The notes under the pieces: model-generated
Seen by the model: only the letters and a program-made list of their open reading frames with translations
What the model was told of the DNA's origin: nothing
Database searches by the model: none
In this document: one piece after another, positions 1 through 6,281 of the stretch
Layout: each line of letters starts with the position of its first letter
Position numbering within the stretch: the stretch's first letter is position 1
From: JBGOUJ01 sp041477005
GTDB taxonomy: Bacteria > Acidobacteriota > Terriglobia > Bryobacterales > JACQDG01
Assembly (NCBI GenBank): GCA_041477005.1
Contig: JBGOUJ010000427.1
Location: 1 to 6,816 of the forward strand
Length of the DNA stretch: 6,816 nucleotides
Direction: 5' to 3'
Made by a program: the position numbers and the translations under genes

Positions 1-262
1 CACCCGGCACCTGACACCCGGCACCTGACACCCGGCACCCGGCACCCGGCACCTGACACCTGACACCTGACACCTGACACCTGACACCTGACACCGGCAC
101 CTGGGCACTTGGCACCTGCACCTGCACCTGCACCTGCACCTGGCACCTGGCACCTGACACCTGCCTTTTGGCACCTGGCACCTGCACTTGGGCACCTGCA
201 CTTGGGCACCTGAAACCTGAAACCTGACACCTGCACCTGGGCACCTGAAACCTGAAACCTGC
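1..262. repeat. Short-period tandem repeat array (CACCTGA/CACCCGG heptads)
   Basis: Bases 1-91 are exactly 13 consecutive 7-base units in perfect register. Each is CACCCGG or CACCTGA, and 50-91 is six uninterrupted CACCTGA units. From 92 to 262 the same core continues but the unit length drifts between 6, 7 and 8 bases (CACCTG, CACCTGG, CACCTGGG, CACTTGGG, AACCTGA), with one 14-base unit at 158-171 containing CCTTTTGG. The array begins at or beyond the left edge, so its full length is unknown. It ends one base before the stop codon of the permease gene that reads towards it. The changing period means it is not a maintained coding repeat. There is no spacer structure of the CRISPR kind. It looks like an intergenic simple repeat grown by slippage. 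Confidence 0.93.
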
Positions 263-263
263 T

Positions 264-2699
264 TCACTCGTACCGCAACGCCACCATCGGGTCCACTCTC
301 GTCGCTCGCCGGGCCGGCACATAGCACGCCACGAGCGCTACCGCGCCCAGCAGCACCGCGGTGCCGGCGAACGTAACCGGATCGGTCGTGCTGACCTGGT
401 AAAGCAAACTCGAAATCCAGCGGGTCAGCGCGAACGCCCCGCCGAGGCCAAAGACAACCCCACTGCCGGCGAGAACCAGTCCGCGACCGACGACCATCCT
501 CAGCACATCGCCCGGCCGAGCGCCCAGAGCCATGCGGATGCCGATCTCGTGTGTGCGCTGGCTCACGGCGTATGACATGACGCCGTAAATCCCCACCGCC
601 GCCAGAACCAGCGCCACTCCTGCAAACCCTCCCAGCAGCAGCATCGAGAAACGCGGCTGCCAGGTGGAATTGGCCACCACCTGCTCCATCGCCGCCACGC
701 CCGAGATCGGCAGGTCCTTGTCGATCGCCCAAATCTCGTTTTGCAGGGCGCTCGTCAGGCTCAACGGAGTGGCGATCGTGCGCACCACGAGCGTCGTGTA
801 AGACTGGGGCGAGGGCGTCTGATAGTAAGGCAGGTACATCTCGCTCGACGGCGGCTCGGCCCAATCCCACTGCTTCACGTCCCGCACCACGCCCACAACC
901 GAAAGCCAGCGGTCCGGCGACCGCGCGTCCCCGAGCTTCATGCGCTTGCCGACGGCATTCGAAGCACCCTCTGGACCCGCCCAGTAACGCCGGGCCAGGG
1001 TCTCGTTGATGAGGATCACGCCCGGAGCTTGCCCCGTATCGCGCTCGTCGAAGTCGCGGCCGGCCAGCAGCGAGATGCCCATCGTGCGGAAGTAGTTGGG
1101 AAGTATCACGCGATAGACGGCGCTCGGCCCGCTCCCCGGCGCGGGCGCCGGCCGGCCCTCGATGGCAAAGGAAAACGTCCAGAGATCGCCGGCCAGGGGC
1201 AGATGATTGATCGCGCTCGCCGCCTGCACGCCGGGCAGCACCTCGATTCGCTCGACCAGGTGATGGTAGAAGGCGGCGCGGCGCGTGACTTCCGCGTGTT
1301 GGGATCCGGCGACCGACACCGCCATGGTCATGACGTTCTGTGGATGGAATCCCGGATCGATGGCGTGCAGCTTCTGGAAGCTCCGAATCATCAGCCCGGC
1401 CCCAGCCAGGAGCATTAAGGCCAAAGCGACCTCCGAAACAACCAGAAAGCCCGACGCCGAGATGCGGAGACGCCGCGACGCGGCGATTTTCATGGCGTGA
1501 GCCAGGTCGACCTTCGAAGCCTGCAGGGCGGGGACAAGGCCGAAGACCACGCCGGTCAAAACGGAAAGGAGCACCGTGAATCCAAGGACCGTGCCGTTGA
1601 TGCCGATCTCCTGCTGGCGAGGCAGCGCAAACCGGGCCACGTCCGGCGTGCCGGCGATGAGAGCGTGGATTCCCGACCAGGCCAGCACCAGACCGACCGC
1701 CCCGCCCGCCGCAGCCAGTAGCACGCTCTCGGCGAGCAACTGGCGAATCAGCCGCAGGCGGCCGGCCCCCAAGGCGAGCCGCACGGCCATCTCCCGCTGC
1801 CGCCCGGCCGCGCGCGTCAGCAGCAGGTTGGCCACATTGGCGCACGCGATCAGCAGGATGAACGCCACCGCGCCCGCGAGCACCAGGAGCGCCGGCCGCG
1901 CGTTCCCCACTGTCATCTCGTGCAGAGTCGTCACCCGCGCCCCCCGGTCGGTGTTGGTATTCGGATACTCCCGCTCGAGGCGCCGGGCGATTCCCTGCAT
2001 CTCGGCGCGTGCGTGCTCCAGCGTGGCCCCCGGTTTCAACCGGGCAAACAAGCGCAGCGAGCTGCCACTCCGGCTGTGAGCTCGCTCGGGGTCGAAGGCC
2101 AGCGGGATCCATAACTCGGCCTTGGTCTGCCAGAACGGAGCGAATCGGAACTCGGGCGGCATGATGCCGGCGATGGTGTAGTTTTCGCCGCTGAGCATGA
2201 CGGTCTGCCCGACGATGCCGGGATCTCCACCGAAGCGGCGCTGCCACAGGCGGTAGCCCAGGACGACCACGCGGTGATTGCCGAGCCGCTCCTCGTCCGG
2301 AAGAAACGTGCGGCCGAGAAGCGGATTCACGCCCAGCGTGGGGAAGAGATCGGTGGAGACCCGCAGTCCCTCGACCTGCTCGGGCCGGTCCCGTCCCGTC
2401 AGGTTCCCTCCCCAGGCCTCGGCGGCGGCCAGCGACTGGAAGACGCGGTTCTGATCCCGCCAGTCGTAGAAATCAGCCGGCGCCACCGGAGACCAGCCGC
2501 CGTGCCGCACGCTGCTGTTCAGAACCACCACCAGCCGGTCGGGGTCTTTGTAAGGAAGCGGCCGGAGCAACACCGCCTGGACCACGCTGAAGATCGCCGT
2601 GTTGGCCCCGATGCCCAGCGCGAGCGCCACCACCGCGACAACGGCAAACCGACGGTTCTTCCAAAGAGTTCGGATGCCGAGGCGAAGGTCCTGCCACAT
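264..2699 (-). CDS. ADOP-family duplicated ABC-type permease (MacB/FtsX-like)
   Basis: The 811-residue inner-membrane protein has two copies of the MacB periplasmic core plus FtsX transmembrane unit. The first copy runs from a signal-anchor helix at about residues 18-40, through a periplasmic region to about 265, to three helices near 271-291, 319-345 and 372-395. The second has a helix at about 415-438, a periplasmic region to about 680, and helices near 686-708, 739-757 and 777-795. The opening MWQDLRLGIRTLWKN, the ALGIGANTAIFS block (residues 27-38) and the ending RVDPMVALRYE are hallmarks of acidobacterial duplicated orphan permeases. Length is normal for the family. Both FtsX halves carry the expected cytoplasmic motif (EMAVRLALGA at 303-312, EIGIRMALGA at 718-727). 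No ATPase gene is adjacent, as usual for these 'orphan' permeases, so the cargo is unknown. The start is supported by a Shine-Dalgarno sequence 6 bases upstream. Confidence 0.95.
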   Translation of the reverse strand: MWQDLRLGIRTLWKNRRFAVVAVVALALGIGANTAIFSVVQAVLLRPLPYKDPDRLVVVLNSSVRHGGWSPVAPADFYDWRDQNRVFQSLAAAEAWGGNLTGRDRPEQVEGLRVSTDLFPTLGVNPLLGRTFLPDEERLGNHRVVVLGYRLWQRRFGGDPGIVGQTVMLSGENYTIAGIMPPEFRFAPFWQTKAELWIPLAFDPERAHSRSGSSLRLFARLKPGATLEHARAEMQGIARRLEREYPNTNTDRGARVTTLHEMTVGNARPALLVLAGAVAFILLIACANVANLLLTRAAGRQREMAVRLALGAGRLRLIRQLLAESVLLAAAGGAVGLVLAWSGIHALIAGTPDVARFALPRQQEIGINGTVLGFTVLLSVLTGVVFGLVPALQASKVDLAHAMKIAASRRLRISASGFLVVSEVALALMLLAGAGLMIRSFQKLHAIDPGFHPQNVMTMAVSVAGSQHAEVTRRAAFYHHLVERIEVLPGVQAASAINHLPLAGDLWTFSFAIEGRPAPAPGSGPSAVYRVILPNYFRTMGISLLAGRDFDERDTGQAPGVILINETLARRYWAGPEGASNAVGKRMKLGDARSPDRWLSVVGVVRDVKQWDWAEPPSSEMYLPYYQTPSPQSYTTLVVRTIATPLSLTSALQNEIWAIDKDLPISGVAAMEQVVANSTWQPRFSMLLLGGFAGVALVLAAVGIYGVMSYAVSQRTHEIGIRMALGARPGDVLRMVVGRGLVLAGSGVVFGLGGAFALTRWISSLLYQVSTTDPVTFAGTAVLLGAVALVACYVPARRATRVDPMVALRYE

Positions 2700-2705
2700 G
2701 AAGGG

Positions 2706-2712
2706 TCACCTC
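2706..2712 (-). promoter_or_regulatory. Ribosome binding site of the permease gene
   Basis: On the minus strand this reads GAGGTGA, a strong Shine-Dalgarno match placed 6 bases before the ATG at 2697-2699. It fixes the start of the permease. I do not see a clear -35/-10 pair between here and the relic DNA beginning near 2795. Confidence 0.8.
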
Positions 2713-2794
2713 GCTCTTTAGACGCCGCCGCCGGCCGGCAGTTAGTGTTAGTTGGGCCTTGGCCGTGAGATGTCAGCCGCGAGCCATCAGCAAC

Positions 2795-2896
2795 CGGGCC
2801 GTAGAACTCGATGTCGTAGGTGTTGTGCTGCTCGCCCTCCATCACGCCGTCGCGGTCAGCGTCCCACTGGGTCCAGGCGTATTCGAGGGCCCGCTT
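2795..2896 (-). pseudogene. Relic of a GH116-type (GBA2-like) glucosylceramidase
   Basis: Minus-strand translation of 2896 down to 2795 gives about 34 residues containing RALEYAWTQWDADRDG followed by VMEGEQHNTYDIEFYGP. This closely matches the conserved catalytic-domain stretch of bacterial GH116 beta-glucosidases/glucosylceramidases, which is typically WDADRDGVMEG-QHNTYD-EFYGPN and includes the region of the acid/base aspartate. The similarity stops abruptly on both sides: downstream residues (VADGSRLTSHGQG) no longer fit the family, and upstream the sequence changes into an aminotransferase relic on the other strand. Full-length enzymes are many hundreds of residues, so this is a fragment without its own start or stop. 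The family assignment is from memory of the motif and not from a search. Confidence 0.75.
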
Positions 2897-2900
2897 CGCC

Positions 2901-3158
2901 GGCCTGCCACGATCGCGTTTCCTCCAGGCGATGAAGGCCAAAGGAATCCCCTGCTCCGGCGGCTACGCTCCGCTCAACCAGGAGCCTTTCCTGAAGGCCA
3001 CCCTGGACTCGCGCGCCTATCGGGCCATTTACTCGGCACAGCAGCTCGCCCGGTACGAGGAACGGAAACCACTGCCCCGCCAACGACCGGCTCTGCGAAG
3101 AAGCGGTCTGGCTCACCCAAACCATGCTGCTCGGGACCCCTCCGACATGGATCAAATC
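2901..3158 (+). pseudogene. Frameshifted C-terminal relic of a DegT/DnrJ/EryC1/StrS aminotransferase
   Basis: From about 2901 one frame reads GLPRSRFLQAMKAKGIPCSG and then GYAPLNQEPFLKATLDSRAY up to YEERK. This is the typical C-terminal lobe of PLP-dependent DegT-family sugar aminotransferases. At about 3065-3069 the homology jumps frame and continues as HCPANDRLCEEAVWLTQTML to LLGT. At about 3134-3142 it returns to the first frame as DPSDMDQI, ending at 3158. The two jumps cancel, consistent with an extra A in CGGAAACC and a lost base in ACCCCTCC. The N-terminal domain and the PLP lysine region are missing, and the last 10 or so family residues are replaced by the toxin-antitoxin promoter region. 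The piece therefore lacks both ends and is almost certainly non-functional. Confidence 0.78.
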
Positions 3159-3160
3159 GT

Positions 3161-3193
3161 TGTATTCTTTACTGTAAAGGAGTAAAGAATACA
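3161..3193. promoter_or_regulatory. Inverted-repeat operator/promoter of the toxin-antitoxin operon
   Basis: TGTATTCTTTACT (3161-3173) and AGTAAAGAATACA (3181-3193) are perfect 13-base inverted repeats separated by GTAAAGG. The last base of the right arm is the A of the antitoxin ATG. The 7-base centre adds a third half-site, because GTAAAGGA (3174-3181) and GTAAAGAA (3182-3189) form a near-perfect 8-base tandem repeat. PrlF/AbrB-type antitoxins normally bind such palindromes as dimers and repress their own operon, which is the inferred role here. The patch is AT-rich against GC-rich surroundings. The left arm holds a -10-like TATTCT (3163-3168), but no good -35 is visible. The Shine-Dalgarno AAAGGAG (3176-3182) lies mostly in the central loop. 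Confidence 0.8.
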
Positions 3194-3417
3194 TGCTGGC
3201 CAGCAAGCTGTCGAGCAAGGGGCAGGTGACGCTGCCAAAGGCTGTCCGCGATAAGATCGGGGCCAAGGCCGGCGACACCATCGGCTACGACATCACGGAT
3301 GGTGCGGTCATCCTCCGGCGGTTAGAGCCGCTTGATGCTGCTTTTCACGCGGCCTTGTCCCAGACCCTCGACGAGTGGACAACACCGGAAGACGAAGAAG
3401 CATTCCGTGATCTGTGA
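3193..3417 (+). CDS. PrlF/AbrB-type (SpoVT-AbrB fold) antitoxin
   Basis: This is a 74-residue DNA-binding antitoxin of a type II toxin-antitoxin pair. Residues 1-45 are a swapped-hairpin AbrB domain (SKLSSKGQVTLPKAVRDKIG, then a GD-containing turn and AVILRR). Residues 46-74 are an acidic tail ending WTTPEDEEAFRDL, the kind of segment that wraps around and blocks a MazF-like toxin. Length is normal for the family. The start at 3193 is supported by AAAGGAG 10 bases upstream and by the AbrB domain beginning right at the N-terminus. It probably also represses its own operon through the palindrome ending on its start codon. Its stop codon lies inside the toxin gene. Confidence 0.92.
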   Translation: MLASKLSSKGQVTLPKAVRDKIGAKAGDTIGYDITDGAVILRRLEPLDAAFHAALSQTLDEWTTPEDEEAFRDL

Positions 3418-3742
3418 GCAACTGGATGTGGTTGTTGTTCCGTTTCCCTTTACGGCGCGGGAGGGGCACAAGCGGAGGCCAGCCGTGGTATATAGCAAGG
3501 AGGCATTCAACCGGAGCGGCCATACCGTTCTGGCGATGATCACCTCGTCGGAGCACCGGCCCTGGGCTGGGGACACGCCGGTGGCGGATCTCAGTCTTGC
3601 CGGATTGCGCCTGCCGTGCATCGTTCGGCTCAAGCTCTTCACCTTGGACAACCGGCTGATCCTCAACCGCCTCGGCCGTCTGTCAGCGGCGGATAGCAAG
3701 GCGGTGGAAGCCAGCTTCCGTTCCCACCTGTTCGGCAGTTGA
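3407..3742 (+). CDS. MazF/PemK-like endoribonuclease toxin (GTG start)
   Basis: This 111-residue protein is read from GTG at 3407. Strand-core motifs of the MazF/PemK fold are present in order: DVVVVPFPFT (7-16), KRRPAVVYS (22-30, with the conserved RRPA arginine and proline), VLAMITS (41-47), and then CIVRLKLFTL and the GRLS turn at 90-93. By family, such proteins cleave RNA at specific sequences and are held inactive by the antitoxin; the cleavage site cannot be predicted here. I chose GTG 3407 because it lies 11 bases inside the antitoxin gene (GTGATCTGTGA overlap) with GAAGAAG just upstream, and because the fold starts five residues later. The frame opens further upstream at ATG 3332, but that would give a 25-residue extension made of antitoxin-coding DNA. 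No motif is missing, so the module looks intact. Confidence 0.88.
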   Translation: MICEQLDVVVVPFPFTAREGHKRRPAVVYSKEAFNRSGHTVLAMITSSEHRPWAGDTPVADLSLAGLRLPCIVRLKLFTLDNRLILNRLGRLSAADSKAVEASFRSHLFGS

Positions 3743-3759
3743 CGGGGAAGGGACCTGGC

Positions 3760-3800
3760 TCATTCGTACCGCGGAGCCACCATGGGAGCCGTCGACCGAC
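3760..3800 (-). pseudogene. Relic of the 3' end of another ADOP permease gene
   Basis: Minus-strand translation ending at a TGA at 3760-3762 reads STAPMVAPRYE-stop. The intact permease in this window ends RVDPMVALRYE-stop. At DNA level, 3760-3786 matches 264-290 at about 22 of 27 bases, including the stop codon. An ACCTG also sits just outside the stop in both places. Further into the gene the similarity fades. I read this as the last 10-13 codons of a lost or displaced paralogue. The short length keeps confidence moderate. Confidence 0.5.
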
Positions 3801-3824
3801 TCCCAGGATCAGGTCGTCAAACAT

Positions 3825-3846
3825 AAGCCCTCAGCCTTCGGCTTTT
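3825..3846 (+). terminator. Weak hairpin plus T-run after the toxin gene
   Basis: AAGCC (3825-3829) can pair with GGCTT (3840-3844), or the inner AGCC with GGCT around a TTC loop. A run of four T (3843-3846) follows on the plus strand. The stem is short, so a role in terminating the toxin-antitoxin transcript is only possible. It could also act weakly for the opposing operon. Confidence 0.22.
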
Positions 3847-3929
3847 AGCAAACCGCCGGTCGGTGCGCTTGCTGCCTGCTGCCTCGCCGGCGTCTATGGC
3901 TTGACGTTAGACGTGCCAGGCGTGGTTCG

Positions 3930-4763
3930 TCAGCCGACTTGCACCGCCGGATTCGAGAGCCGGCCGAGTTCGGGGATCTCGATCGTCACTACGTCCCCCG
4001 GCTGGAGTGCGGCGTCCTCGGTGACGATGATGCCGGTGCCGGTCAGAACCACAGTCGCCGCCGGGACCGGGTTGGCTCTGCGAAGGTATTCGACCAGGTA
4101 CTCGAAGCGGCGGTAGAGCTTGGACGTGGAAACCGAGCCCGAGAAGATCGTCCGGTCGCCGCGGGTGATGCTGCAGGTCATTTGGAGGGAGTAGGGGTCG
4201 GCAATTTCGTCCGGAGTGACCAACACCGGGCCGAGGGCGCAGCAGCCGGTGTAGACCTTGGACTGCGGAAGATACAGGGCGTTCTCACGCTCGATGTCCC
4301 AGGCCGAAACGTCATTGGCCAGCGTGTAGCCGACAATCTCGCCCCGGCCATTGATCACCAGGGCGAGCTCGGGCTCCGGTGCGGTGAACTTCGAATCGGA
4401 GCGGATGCCGATCGGCTCCCCAGGACCGACGCAGACCCGGGCTGTGCCTTTGAAGAAGATCTCGGGGCGTGCGGCGCGGTAGACGTAGCTGTACATTCCC
4501 TCGCGCGTCCCCAGCTCGCCGTCGCGAAACTCGGCGCTGGGCGCGTAGGTGCAACCGCAGGCCCAGACTTCGGAGGGCGTGACGGGGATCTCGGGTTGCG
4601 CGGCCATGCTCTCCTTCGATGCAAGCGAAGAAGCCAGCGCCGCGAGGCTGCGCCCGCTCTGTTCCGCCTGGCCGATCAGCGCGGCGACCGTGTGGTTGGA
4701 GACAAGCCGGTATCGGCCGTTCTCCAGAATCGCCGCCTTGCCCCGAATTTGAGCCAGTCTCAT
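3930..4763 (-). CDS. FAH-family dehydratase, probable 2-keto-3-deoxy-pentonate (KdaD-like) dehydratase
   Basis: The 277-residue protein has the fumarylacetoacetate hydrolase fold. Likely Mg2+ ligands of the family are visible: E130 and E132 in APEPELALVI, and D151 in YTLANDVSAWD. K105 in FFKGTARV, the segment SKVYTGCCALGP (168-179) and the strand GTGIIV (242-247) also fit. The ANDVSAWDIE and SKVYTG-CALGP blocks resemble 2-keto-3-deoxy-D-arabinonate dehydratases, which remove water to give 2-ketoglutarate semialdehyde. This agrees with the dehydrogenase encoded 3 bases upstream. An acylpyruvase or other FAH hydrolase cannot be excluded. The ATG at 4763 has no strong Shine-Dalgarno, so translation is probably coupled to the preceding gene. 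Length is typical and the frame is intact; it is the second and last gene of the operon in this window. Confidence 0.85.
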   Translation of the reverse strand: MRLAQIRGKAAILENGRYRLVSNHTVAALIGQAEQSGRSLAALASSLASKESMAAQPEIPVTPSEVWACGCTYAPSAEFRDGELGTREGMYSYVYRAARPEIFFKGTARVCVGPGEPIGIRSDSKFTAPEPELALVINGRGEIVGYTLANDVSAWDIERENALYLPQSKVYTGCCALGPVLVTPDEIADPYSLQMTCSITRGDRTIFSGSVSTSKLYRRFEYLVEYLRRANPVPAATVVLTGTGIIVTEDAALQPGDVVTIEIPELGRLSNPAVQVG

Positions 4764-4766
4764 CGG

Positions 4767-6218
4767 TCAGTACTTGAGGTAGACAGTCTTATAATCCGTG
4801 TAGAAATCCAGCGCCGCGGGGCCTTGCTCCTTGGGGCCGAAGCTCGAGTCCTTGGTGCCGCCGAAGGGCAACTGGTATTCGACGCCCGCGCTCGGCAGGT
4901 TTACCGTCAGCAGGCCGGCTTCGATCTTGTAAACGTAGTCGAAGATGCGGGAGACGTTCTGCGTCTGGATCGACGCCGAGAGGCCGAACGCGACGTTGTT
5001 GGCGATCTGGATGGCGTGATCGAAGTCGCGCGCCCGCATCACGGCCAGCACCGGGCCGAAGATCTCTTCCTGGGCGATGGTCATGCTCTCCTCGACATCG
5101 CTGAAGATCGTCGGCTCGACAAAATAGCCCTTGGCGTACGCACCCTCGGTCAGCCGTCGCCCGCCGATCTTCAGCGCGGCGCCCTCCTTCTTGCCGATCT
5201 CGATGTACCGCAGGTCGGTCTCGAGCTGCGCCTGGTCGATGGCCGGGCCGATATCGATGCCCGGCTCGCGGCCGTCGCCGACTTTCAGCTTGGCGGTGCG
5301 CTCGACCAGGGCATCGACGAAGCGGTCGTAGAGCGCCTCCTCAACGATCACGCGGCTGGTCGCAGTGCACTTCTGGCCGGTCGAGAAGAACGCGCCATTG
5401 ACGGTGTTTTCAACCGCCGCTTTGAAATCCGCGTCGGCCAGCACAATGGTCGGATTCTTACCGCCCATTTCGAGCTGGATGCGCAGGCGGCGGCGCGAGG
5501 CGCGCTCGTGCAGCCACTGGCCGATGCCGCAGGAGCCGGTGAAGGAAACCGCCTTGAGCGGCGGCGCGTCGATCAGTGCCTCGCCCAGCTCGCCACCGGG
5601 CCCGGCAACGAAATTCACCACACCCTTAGGAACGCCCGCCTCGGCCAGCGCCTCCACCAGCCGCCAGGCGCTCAGCGGCGCCGCCGAGGCCGGCTTGATG
5701 ATCACCGTATTGCCGGCGATCAGGGCCGGGGCGAGCTTCCAGGCCGGGATGGCGCTGGGGAAATTCCACGGCGTCACCAAGCCGACCACGCCCACCGGTT
5801 TCCGGATGGCAAACATGAAAACCCGATCGCGCTCCGAGGGCACCAGGTGCCCCGGAATGCGCGAGCCTTCCCCGGCGAAGTAACGAAAGATGTTGATGGC
5901 CCGCCTCACCTCGCCCTTCGACTCGGGCAGCGTCTTGCCCTCCTCCCGCGTCATTTCCAGGCCCAGTTGCTCGAAGCGCGCGTCGAGAATCTCAGCCGCC
6001 TTGAACAGGAACGCCCCCCGGGCCGGGCCGGTCAGGCTGCTCCAGGCCGGGAAGGCGCACTTCGCCGCCTCGGCGGCATTGGTGATGTCCTGCGCGGCGC
6101 CGCGCGCGAAAAGGCCCACCAGCTCCTCGGTATTGGCTGGGTTGCGGTTCTCGAATGTGCGCGCGGGCGGCGTCCACTCGCCATTGATGTAATTGGGATA
6201 AGTTCGGGCGTCGCTCAT
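4767..6218 (-). CDS. NAD(P)+-dependent aldehyde dehydrogenase, probable 2-ketoglutarate semialdehyde dehydrogenase
   Basis: This is a complete 483-residue ALDH-superfamily enzyme. It shows the oxyanion asparagine N152 in TPWNFP (149-154), the cofactor-binding K175 in KPAS and the Rossmann motif FTGSCGIG (226-233). The general base E250 lies in LEMGGK, the catalytic C284 in GQKCTA, and the cofactor-ribose E385 in EEIFGPV. Overall it resembles the 2,5-dioxovalerate (2-ketoglutarate semialdehyde) dehydrogenase/succinate-semialdehyde dehydrogenase group, such as Bacillus YcbD/GucD. The FAH dehydratase immediately downstream favours the 2-ketoglutarate semialdehyde role: oxidation to 2-ketoglutarate, feeding the TCA cycle. 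Substrate is inferred from context, since ALDH specificity is hard to read from sequence. The ATG at 6218 is preceded by GGAGG at 8 bases spacing. Transcription probably starts from the promoter/operator at 6282-6310. Confidence 0.9.
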   Translation of the reverse strand: MSDARTYPNYINGEWTPPARTFENRNPANTEELVGLFARGAAQDITNAAEAAKCAFPAWSSLTGPARGAFLFKAAEILDARFEQLGLEMTREEGKTLPESKGEVRRAINIFRYFAGEGSRIPGHLVPSERDRVFMFAIRKPVGVVGLVTPWNFPSAIPAWKLAPALIAGNTVIIKPASAAPLSAWRLVEALAEAGVPKGVVNFVAGPGGELGEALIDAPPLKAVSFTGSCGIGQWLHERASRRRLRIQLEMGGKNPTIVLADADFKAAVENTVNGAFFSTGQKCTATSRVIVEEALYDRFVDALVERTAKLKVGDGREPGIDIGPAIDQAQLETDLRYIEIGKKEGAALKIGGRRLTEGAYAKGYFVEPTIFSDVEESMTIAQEEIFGPVLAVMRARDFDHAIQIANNVAFGLSASIQTQNVSRIFDYVYKIEAGLLTVNLPSAGVEYQLPFGGTKDSSFGPKEQGPAALDFYTDYKTVYLKY

Positions 6219-6226
6219 AGAAATGG

Positions 6227-6231
6227 CCTCC
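6227..6231 (-). promoter_or_regulatory. Ribosome binding site of the aldehyde dehydrogenase
   Basis: On the minus strand this is GGAGG, 8 bases before the ATG at 6216-6218. It supports that start over internal methionines. Confidence 0.8.
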
Positions 6232-6281
6232 GGTGGACCGCTTCGGGCTCTGGGCGCCTCGTGGCGGCTCTGAAACTCTCC

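Larger units (their letters stand above)
3743..3929. other. Intergenic spacer between toxin and FAH-family gene, 3' ends converging
   Basis: These 187 bases separate two genes that end towards each other. They contain the ADOP-tail relic and a weak hairpin listed separately, plus a small ACGT-TAG-ACGT dyad around 3904-3914. No open frame here resembles a known protein. Confidence 0.6.

Noticed and set aside
1..262. Possible CRISPR array
   Set aside because: The repeats are contiguous 6-8 base units without unique spacers, and there is no cas gene nearby.
741..1418. Plus-strand open frame of 225 codons inside the permease gene
   Set aside because: It is antisense to an intact ADOP permease, has no recognisable domain and is rich in Arg and His. 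Treated as a shadow frame.
2519..2941. A 140-codon minus-strand frame that carries the GH116 motif and continues into the permease gene
   Set aside because: Only the part from 2896 to 2795 resembles a protein family. The rest is the permease start in another frame, so it is a relic within a chance open frame and not a gene.
3332..3406. Upstream ATG at 3332 as the toxin start
   Set aside because: It would add 25 residues encoded by antitoxin DNA in another frame, unlike MazF/PemK proteins, whose fold begins within a few residues of the N-terminus.
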